From Clostridiales bacterium UBA1774 (GTDB lineage Bacteria; Bacillota; Clostridia; Oscillospirales; Oscillospiraceae), in the NCBI GenBank assembly GCA_002314635.1, contig DCGQ01000044.1, forward strand, positions 1 to 20,801: DNA of 20,801 nt, in the 5' to 3' direction. Below, piece by piece: positions 16,103 to 20,801 of this stretch. Numbering within the stretch: the first letter of the stretch is position 1; every line of letters starts with the position of its first letter. The notes beneath the pieces were generated by a model, which saw nothing but the letters and a program-made list of their open reading frames with translations, did not search any database and was not told where the DNA came from. Position numbers and translations under genes: made by a program.

Positions 16103-16297
16103 TTACGCCTCCTTCGGTTCCAGAATGATTTCGTTATTGACCAGATCCAGAGAGCGGATGGTTCCCTGCACCGTCTTTTCCAGACCCATGATATCCGTCA
16201 GCAGGACAGAATCGCCTTGGGACTTTACGCTGGAAACATACTCGCAGATTTTTTCCCGCCCCATCGGGGTCACTTTATATACAGTTGAAAGACACAT
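16103..16297 (-). CDS. CooT-like small nickel-binding protein
   Basis: A protein of 64 residues, MCLSTVYKVTPMGREK at its start and ending in a GTIRSLDLVNNEIILEP-like strand pattern. Size, the Met-Cys2 start and the beta-rich pattern match the CooT family, in which Cys2 is needed for nickel binding in the Rhodospirillum protein. The start at 16297 is strongly supported by AGGAGG 6 bases upstream, and longer in-frame readings run through the upstream gene. It begins 1 base after the stop of the His-rich gene and ends 3 bases before cooC. A nickel-delivery role in CODH/ACS maturation is inferred from family and neighbours. Confidence 0.85.
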   Translation of the reverse strand: MCLSTVYKVTPMGREKICEYVSSVKSQGDSVLLTDIMGLEKTVQGTIRSLDLVNNEIILEPKEA

Positions 16298-16298
16298 A

Positions 16299-16589
16299 TC
16301 AGGCCTCCTGCAAGGCTTCCAAAGCTCTGGCAAGGTTGTCATTGCCCTCGTTGTACCGGCTGAGCGCCAAACCCAGCTCTGCGGCGGCGGCGGTTTTACC
16401 CATATCCTCCAGCTTATGGCAGACCTGATGCAGTTCATCCGCATGATGACGATTATGCTCCAGCATATACTTCATCAGTGCTTCGGCCTGCTCCACACTT
16501 TCAAAACCTCCATGGCTGTGTTCATGGCTGTGGCTCATTTCACCGTCATGGCTGTGTTCATGAGAATGCGCATGTCCAGTATCGTGCAC
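16299..16589 (-). CDS. Histidine-rich putative nickel-binding protein, first gene of the acs operon
   Basis: A protein of 96 residues. The first 28 residues hold ten histidines, mostly in SHEHSH blocks at 9-14 and 21-26, a typical metal-binding tail. The remaining part is an alpha-helical domain (about 30-93, EALMKYMLEHNRHHADELHQ) with a single Cys. I know similar proteins beside acs/cooC genes in Clostridia but no proven function. The start is GTG at 16589: AAAGGAGG lies 9 bases upstream, while the in-frame ATG at 16628 would place this site inside the gene. The two SHEHSH blocks are encoded by a 16-base direct repeat (16511-16526 and 16547-16562, period 36). It probably stores or hands nickel to CooT/CooC (inference). 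Confidence 0.8.
   Translation of the reverse strand: MHDTGHAHSHEHSHDGEMSHSHEHSHGGFESVEQAEALMKYMLEHNRHHADELHQVCHKLEDMGKTAAAAELGLALSRYNEGNDNLARALEALQEA
16511..16562 (-). repeat. Direct repeat of 16 bases encoding the two His blocks
   Basis: CATGGCTGTGTTCATG occurs exactly twice on the plus strand (16511-16526 and 16547-16562), 36 bases or 12 codons apart and in frame. It encodes the two copies of the histidine block, so the metal-binding tail probably grew by an internal duplication and could vary in length between strains. Confidence 0.9.
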
Positions 16590-16643
16590 GGTATGGTTCC
16601 TCCTTTGCTGTGTTTCATGATTCAGCAAGTATACCCTTCCTAT

Positions 16644-16673
16644 ATTCTATCATATTTTTCCCCGGATTGGAAA
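16644..16673 (-). promoter_or_regulatory. Candidate promoter of the acs operon
   Basis: On the minus strand TTTCCA (16668-16673), an 18-base spacer, then TAGAAT (16644-16649), about 55 bases upstream of the His-rich gene start. The -10 matches five of six positions and the -35 four of six. The overlapping TATGAT is an alternative -10. A promoter is expected here because the preceding operon ends and the function changes. Confidence 0.5.
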
Positions 16674-16723
16674 AGGTATTCTGCTGAAATATGGCAGAAA
16701 AGTCGTTTCTTTATTGGGCATAA

Positions 16724-16783
16724 GATACGCTCCCTCACCTGTTGGGAGGGCCAAAGGCCTTACCACCGGAAAGAGAGCGTATC
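16724..16783 (-). repeat. 60-base inverted repeat after the IspH-S1 gene
   Basis: Outer arms 16724-16735 and 16772-16783 pair over 12 bp in the minus-strand transcript, with one G-U wobble that is a mismatch on the other strand. The interior contains a second small palindrome (GGCC-TTT-GGCC) and a CTCCC/GGGAG pair. It begins 22 bases after the stop codon. There is no T run, so it is not a standard intrinsic terminator. It may be a 3'-end stabilising structure, a Rho-linked end point or a copy of a dispersed palindromic repeat. Confidence 0.7.
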
Positions 16784-16805
16784 GAATCAGCATTTCGCGG
16801 GGAAA

Positions 16806-18821
16806 TTACTCGCCCTTGTAATCGGTGGGAGCATCGGTGTCATAAACCACCTGATCCGCACCGTCATTCTCTTCCTGAGCGGCGGGAGCGGTACGCTCGC
16901 CGTCCATCAGAGCACGGATGCTCAGGGAAACCTTCTTGTTTTCCTCGTCGATATTGGTGATCTTCACATCCACTTCCTGACCCTCGCTGAGAACCTCATC
17001 AGGCTTGCCGATGCGGCGCTCGTTGGTGATCTGGGAAACATGGATCAGGCCGTCCACGCCGGGAACGATCTCAGCGAAGGCGCCGAAGGCCATCAGCTTC
17101 ACGACCTTAACATGGGCAACATCGCCCACCTGATACTTGCTGGTGAACTGGAACCAGGGGTTATCCTCGTCCTTGCGGTAACCCAGAGAGATCTTATGAG
17201 TCTCGGTGCTGAACTTGATCACATAGACATCCACTTCATCGCCGACCTTCAGAACATCGGCAGGATTGTGGACGCGCTTCCAGCTCAGCTCGGAAACATG
17301 GACCATGCCGTCCACGCCACCGATATCCACAAAAGCACCGTAGCTGGTCAGGGACTTGACAACACCGTGATACTTCTTGCCAACCTCGATCTCGTTCCAG
17401 ATCTGCTCGGAAGCAGCCTTGCGAGCCTCATACTGTACGGCCTTGATGGAGCCGACCACTCTGTGGCGGGCATGGTTGACTTCGGTAATACGCAGCTGAA
17501 CCTTGGTCTTCAGCAGCGGAGTCATGGGGCTGTCCTTGGGCAGACCGGTCTGAGAAGCGGGCACAAACACGCGGACGCCCTTGACCATGACAACAACGCC
17601 GCCCTTGTTTTCTTCGGTGACAGTGCCTTCCACGGCGGTACGGTTCTCGCGGGCCTCGTCGATGGTGCTCCAGGTCTTTTCGGAATCCAGACGCTTCTTG
17701 GACAGCTGCACGGTGCCTTCCACATCGTTGACGCGGACAACAACAGCCTCGATCTCCTGACCAATCTTCAGGACTTCTTCAGGCTTCACGTCGGGATCGT
17801 CACTGAACTGGGAAACCGGGATATAGCCGGAATGCTTGGTGCCAAGATCCACAGTGATTTCATTGCTGCCGATGGAAGCAACGATACCAACTACCTTATC
17901 TCCGTTATTTAAAGTCTTCAGGCTCTTTTCCAGCATTTCGTCGAAAGATTCGACACCATTTTCCATGGATTCGTTCTTGATTTCTTCGGTCATTTTTGCA
18001 CAAACCTCCTTAATTATCCACGCAGGGGTAGAAGCCCCGGCGGTAACGCCCAATGTTCTGACATCTTTCAGGTCCGACAGGTTTAGCTCAGAGGATGTTT
18101 CCGCAAAAATCACCTGATTACATCGGCTGGCGCAGACCTCTGCCAACCGTCCCGTGTTTGCACTTCTCCTGTCTCCTACCACAAGCATGGCATCGCATAT
18201 GGCGGATAGCCCGGCCGCCTCTTGCTGACGGCTATTCGTGGCTTCACATATTGTATCAAATACTTTGGGATTTGTATACTCCTTTTTTAGGATTTCAGCG
18301 CATTTTTTCACGCGTTCCCGGATCTCCGTCGTCTGAAAAACAAGCGTAATCGGGGTATCTCTGTCAGGTGCATCACCTTCCAGCCACATCCGTACCTCTG
18401 CTTCGTCCTTCAAAACTACCACGCCGGGTGCAGAGCCTGCAATTCCCTGCACCTCGGGATGATTCCGGTCGCCGATCACAACAGGCAGTCTGCCCTGTTC
18501 CGCCGATTCCCGAACCAGCTTGTGAATGTGCATCACATTGGGACAGGTAGCATCCGCAATCCGGCAGTGCTTTGCTTCCAGCTGCCGGTATATCCGATCC
18601 GGTTCCCCGTGGGAGCGAATGATCACCGTTGCGCCGTCTGGCAGTTCAGACACCTGTCCTGCCGTCCGGATTCCCAGTCTGCGAAGCCGTTCCATCTCCC
18701 GCTCGTTGTGGATCAGAGAGCCCAGTGCCCATGTATTCTCTCCTGCTTCCTGTTCCGCGATCCGGATGGCTCGCTTCACGCCGTAGCAGAAACCGGCGGT
18801 TTCAGCAATTTTTATGTTCAT
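16806..18821 (-). CDS. ispH: Bifunctional IspH (HMB-PP reductase) / ribosomal protein S1 fusion
   Basis: A 671-residue fusion. Residues 1 to about 280 are IspH, the last enzyme of the MEP isoprenoid pathway, which reduces HMB-PP to IPP and DMAPP. They hold three Fe-S cysteines (Cys12, Cys93 and Cys192), the active-site HPE (121-123), and SxN-type contacts (Ser220-Ala-Asn222). After a short linker come four S1 RNA-binding domains at about 307-376, 393-461, 479-548 and 565-636, with KSLTSYGAFVDIGGVDG as the clearest one, and then an acidic tail. This fusion is known in Clostridia. The reading frame is continuous, so it is not a frameshift artefact. The ATG overlaps the plsC stop (ATGA), so translation is coupled. 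Confidence 0.95.
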   Translation of the reverse strand: MNIKIAETAGFCYGVKRAIRIAEQEAGENTWALGSLIHNEREMERLRRLGIRTAGQVSELPDGATVIIRSHGEPDRIYRQLEAKHCRIADATCPNVMHIHKLVRESAEQGRLPVVIGDRNHPEVQGIAGSAPGVVVLKDEAEVRMWLEGDAPDRDTPITLVFQTTEIRERVKKCAEILKKEYTNPKVFDTICEATNSRQQEAAGLSAICDAMLVVGDRRSANTGRLAEVCASRCNQVIFAETSSELNLSDLKDVRTLGVTAGASTPAWIIKEVCAKMTEEIKNESMENGVESFDEMLEKSLKTLNNGDKVVGIVASIGSNEITVDLGTKHSGYIPVSQFSDDPDVKPEEVLKIGQEIEAVVVRVNDVEGTVQLSKKRLDSEKTWSTIDEARENRTAVEGTVTEENKGGVVVMVKGVRVFVPASQTGLPKDSPMTPLLKTKVQLRITEVNHARHRVVGSIKAVQYEARKAASEQIWNEIEVGKKYHGVVKSLTSYGAFVDIGGVDGMVHVSELSWKRVHNPADVLKVGDEVDVYVIKFSTETHKISLGYRKDEDNPWFQFTSKYQVGDVAHVKVVKLMAFGAFAEIVPGVDGLIHVSQITNERRIGKPDEVLSEGQEVDVKITNIDEENKKVSLSIRALMDGERTAPAAQEENDGADQVVYDTDAPTDYKGE

Positions 18822-19405
18822 CTGCCGTTATTCTCCCGCAGCGCATAGATCTTCCCCATCAGTTCATCCGCACAATCCTGACACAGTTCCTTCCCGGCCA
18901 TGCGGGGCAGTGCATATGGCTTCCCCACGATGATATCGATCCGGTGAAAAACCGGCTTTTTCCGGGGCAGCCATACCGGAACCAGCGGTGCGCCGCTGTG
19001 GGAGGCCAGCATCACCGCGCCCCGGTGTGCCTCGCCCCCGGCTTCCTCATGTACCCGTGTTCCTTCCGGAAAGATGCCCACGATGCCGCCTTCCCGCAGA
19101 ATGGTCAGTGCAGTACGGATGGAGCGGATGTCCGTGTTGCCCCGATCCACCGGGAATACGCCCATGGAAGTGAGGATTCTTCCCAGAATACATTTCTCAA
19201 ACAGTTCCTTTTTTGCCATGAACCGGGGATATCGCCGAATCCCCAGCGCCATCATCAGAAAAACCGGGTCCGCAAAATTGGAATGAGGCGCACATAAAAC
19301 CATGGCCCCCTGCGGAATCTGCTCCGGATTCTGAACACGGATCCGAAACAGCAGGTGCATGACCGGCCAGAGCAGGCAATAGATCAGTCGATACCGGCGC
19401 AGCAC
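18818..19405 (-). CDS. plsC: 1-acyl-sn-glycerol-3-phosphate acyltransferase (PlsC family)
   Basis: Adds the second acyl chain to lysophosphatidic acid in phospholipid synthesis at the inner face of the membrane. From GTG at 19405 it has 195 residues. A hydrophobic N-terminal anchor (about 5-22) precedes the catalytic HX4D motif His41-Ser-Asn-Phe-Ala-Asp46 and the substrate motif FPEGTR (112-117). A TTG at 19429 could lengthen it by eight residues. I prefer the GTG because an AAAGGA site lies 9 bases upstream of it and the TTG start would place this site in the coding region. It starts 5 bases inside the cmk end region, overlapping by a few codon positions, and ends by overlapping ispH. The family is clear; exact acyl substrate is inferred. 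Confidence 0.9.
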   Translation of the reverse strand: MLRRYRLIYCLLWPVMHLLFRIRVQNPEQIPQGAMVLCAPHSNFADPVFLMMALGIRRYPRFMAKKELFEKCILGRILTSMGVFPVDRGNTDIRSIRTALTILREGGIVGIFPEGTRVHEEAGGEAHRGAVMLASHSGAPLVPVWLPRKKPVFHRIDIIVGKPYALPRMAGKELCQDCADELMGKIYALRENNGR

Positions 19406-19406
19406 C

Positions 19407-20084
19407 TCACGCCATCCTTTCCCGCACAAGTCTGGTCAGAAGCTCTACCACCTGCTGCTCCGTCATCTCCGTCGTATCCACCGGAATCGCATCCTCAGCC
19501 TGTTTCAACGGCGCGGTACTTCTGCTGCTGTCCCGCTGATCCCGTTCCGTCATCTCCCGCAGCACATCCTCATAGATCTGCGGTGTGCCCTTCTGCTGCA
19601 GCTCCAATGTCCGCCGCTGTGCCCGCACCTCCGGCGCAGCGGTCAGGAAGATTTTCAGATCCGCATATGGCAGCACCACTGTGCCGATATCCCGGCCATC
19701 CATGACCACACGGCAGGACTCTGCCAGTTCCTGCTGGGATTTCAGTAAAAATGCCCGCACCTCGGGGATCGCGGAAAAGGCGGACGCACCGGCAGAGATC
19801 TCCGGTGTCCGCAGCTGACCGGTGATATCCTCCTGCCCCAAAAACATATGCTGGGAACCGTCCTCCTGAAAAACCGTCCGAAGGTTCAGGGTGGGCAGCA
19901 GGGCAATGACCCGCTCCCGCTCCGCCGGTGTTACGGACTGCCGCAGCAGTCCCACCGCAATGGCACGATACATGGCTCCGGTATCTACATAATGCAGACC
20001 GCAGGCCTTTGACAGCGCTTTTGCCACGGTACTTTTTCCGGCACCGCCGGGTCCGTCAATGGCAACCTGAAATCTCTCGTTCAT
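19407..20084 (-). CDS. cmk: Cytidylate kinase
   Basis: Phosphorylates CMP and dCMP with ATP in the cytoplasm. From the ATG at 20084 it has 225 residues, the usual length. It has the P-loop GPGGAGKST (11-19), the YVDTGAMYRA CMP-site motif, and MDGRDIGTVVLP. The ATG has AAAGGAG 7 bases upstream and overlaps the stop of the flavoprotein gene (ATGA). A longer reading from 20144 would overlap that gene by 60 bases and is not supported. The order flavoprotein-cmk-plsC-ispH/S1 is a recurring Clostridia arrangement. Confidence 0.96.
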   Translation of the reverse strand: MNERFQVAIDGPGGAGKSTVAKALSKACGLHYVDTGAMYRAIAVGLLRQSVTPAERERVIALLPTLNLRTVFQEDGSQHMFLGQEDITGQLRTPEISAGASAFSAIPEVRAFLLKSQQELAESCRVVMDGRDIGTVVLPYADLKIFLTAAPEVRAQRRTLELQQKGTPQIYEDVLREMTERDQRDSSRSTAPLKQAEDAIPVDTTEMTEQQVVELLTRLVRERMA

Positions 20085-20801
20085 GCCTCTGCTCCTTTCT
20101 CCGCTTTCGCGGCTGCAAGTCCCGCGGCTCTGCCCGTTGCCCATGCAATCTGCAGATTGTAACCGCCGGTGTACGCGTCCAGATCCAGTATTTCTCCGGC
20201 GAAATACAGTCCGCTTACCAGCTTTGACTCCATCGTGCCCGGATCAGTCTCTTTTACGGAGATGCCGCCCCGGGTGATCACCGCTTCCTCCACGGGACGA
20301 GTCCCGGAGATTTCCACGGAAAAATGCTTCAGCACCCGCAGCAAGGCTTGCCGCTGCGCTTTTGTGATCGTATTACACTTGGTCTCCGGCGGAATCTCGC
20401 TGCGGCGAATGATGACCGGAATCATCAGGCGGGGCAGCAGATCGTCCAGCGCGTTTTTATAATCCTTATTCTGCTGTTCCTGAAACAGACGCACCAGTCG
20501 AGCATCCAGCTTTTCTTCTTCCAGTCCGGGTTTCAGATCCAGCACAACCGTGTACCGTTTCCCGGCATCCATGTGAGCGGAGGCAGACAGAACCAGCGGC
20601 CCAGTCAATCCGAAATGGGTGAACTGCATCTCGCCCAGCTCTGACCAGACCGGTTTTTTCCGACCGTCATACAGGCTCAGCGTCACATTTTTCAGGCTCA
20701 GTCCCTGCATCTCCCCGCAATCCGGGTCATCCGAAGTCAGCGGTACCAGTGACGGACCCGTTTCCTTCACAGTATGTCCCAGTGACTCCGCCAGCCGATA
20801 A
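20081..20801 (-). CDS. HI0933-family FAD-dependent oxidoreductase (5' end outside window)
   Basis: C-terminal 240 residues of a flavoprotein of the HI0933 (YhiN/BaiN-like) family. The reading frame stays open to the window edge, starting with YRLAESLGHTV, so the GTG at 20770 is not the true start. Family landmarks are PSLVPL near the edge, then a long insert domain, then VITRGGISVKETDPGTMESK and the FAD-binding end GLYFAGEILDLDAYTGGYNLQIAWATG. The N-terminal dinucleotide-binding motif is outside the window. The physiological substrate of the family is uncertain; naming as aminoacetone oxidase or bile-acid enzyme in databases is by similarity only. It overlaps cmk by 4 bases and is likely an earlier gene of the same operon. 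Confidence 0.9.
   Translation of the reverse strand, partial: YRLAESLGHTVKETGPSLVPLTSDDPDCGEMQGLSLKNVTLSLYDGRKKPVWSELGEMQFTHFGLTGPLVLSASAHMDAGKRYTVVLDLKPGLEEEKLDARLVRLFQEQQNKDYKNALDDLLPRLMIPVIIRRSEIPPETKCNTITKAQRQALLRVLKHFSVEISGTRPVEEAVITRGGISVKETDPGTMESKLVSGLYFAGEILDLDAYTGGYNLQIAWATGRAAGLAAAKAEKGAEA

Noticed and set aside
16298..16444. Upstream extension of the CooT-like protein
   Set aside because: The extension reads out of frame through the His-rich gene. The inner ATG at 16297 has an AGGAGG site and gives the family's normal size and Met-Cys start.
15969..17912. A 647-codon plus-strand open frame across cooC, CooT, the His-rich gene and the S1 part
   Set aside because: It spans four unrelated minus-strand genes and an intergenic region with a promoter; the composition is that of an antisense frame.

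Overview
The window looks like chromosomal DNA of an anaerobic, acetogen-type Clostridia (Firmicutes), plausibly an Oscillospiraceae/Ruminococcaceae-like gut bacterium. Three things suggest this: an acetyl-CoA synthase (Wood-Ljungdahl) operon, an IspH-ribosomal protein S1 fusion, and the block HI0933-type flavoprotein / cmk / plsC / ispH-S1 that is common in Clostridia. The genus call is inference from gene content. All genes but one lie on the minus strand, so the window is best read from its right end to its left. No rRNA, tRNA, CRISPR array, insertion sequence or phage gene was seen. No stretch longer than about 220 bases lacks a gene.

Layout in the direction of transcription. (1) 20801-16806: a housekeeping operon with tightly coupled start/stop codons: HI0933-type flavoprotein (5' end outside the window), cytidylate kinase, PlsC acyltransferase and the IspH-S1 fusion. 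A 12-bp-stem inverted repeat follows it. (2) 16589-9873: an acetyl-CoA synthase operon. Three small nickel-handling genes come first (His-rich protein, CooT-like, CooC/AcsF-like), then acsE (methyltransferase), acsB (acetyl-CoA synthase), acsV (corrinoid activator) and a DUF3786 gene. The CO dehydrogenase catalytic subunit and both corrinoid iron-sulfur protein subunits are absent, so the pathway must be completed from elsewhere in the genome. Each of the three longer gaps in this operon holds a hairpin. (3) 9390-9869: the only plus-strand gene, a membrane-anchored DUF4830 protein. (4) 9308-8580: an RsuA/RluB-type pseudouridine synthase. (5) 8471-7353: an orphan MsmX/UgpC-type sugar-importer ATPase with its own promoter, a possible operator and a strong terminator. 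(6) 7180-2035: a CdaR/PucR-type regulator followed by ftsE, ftsX, a coiled-coil M23 peptidase and an S41 (CtpA-like) protease, which together form a cell-wall remodelling module. (7) 1977-1: greA and lysS (3' end cut), driven by a consensus promoter whose -35 box contains the stop codon of the S41 protease gene.

Functional links. In the acs operon, AcsE moves the methyl group from methyl-tetrahydrofolate to the corrinoid protein, AcsV reductively reactivates oxidised corrinoid, and AcsB joins methyl, CO and CoA. The three leading small proteins probably load nickel into AcsB and into the CODH encoded elsewhere. In the cell-wall module, FtsEX is expected to control the secreted M23 hydrolase across the membrane, and the S41 protease may process or turn over that system. 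Nothing in the window is clearly an unknown system. The most interesting points are the composition of the acs operon, its intergenic hairpins, and a CdaR-type regulator at the head of an FtsEX operon.
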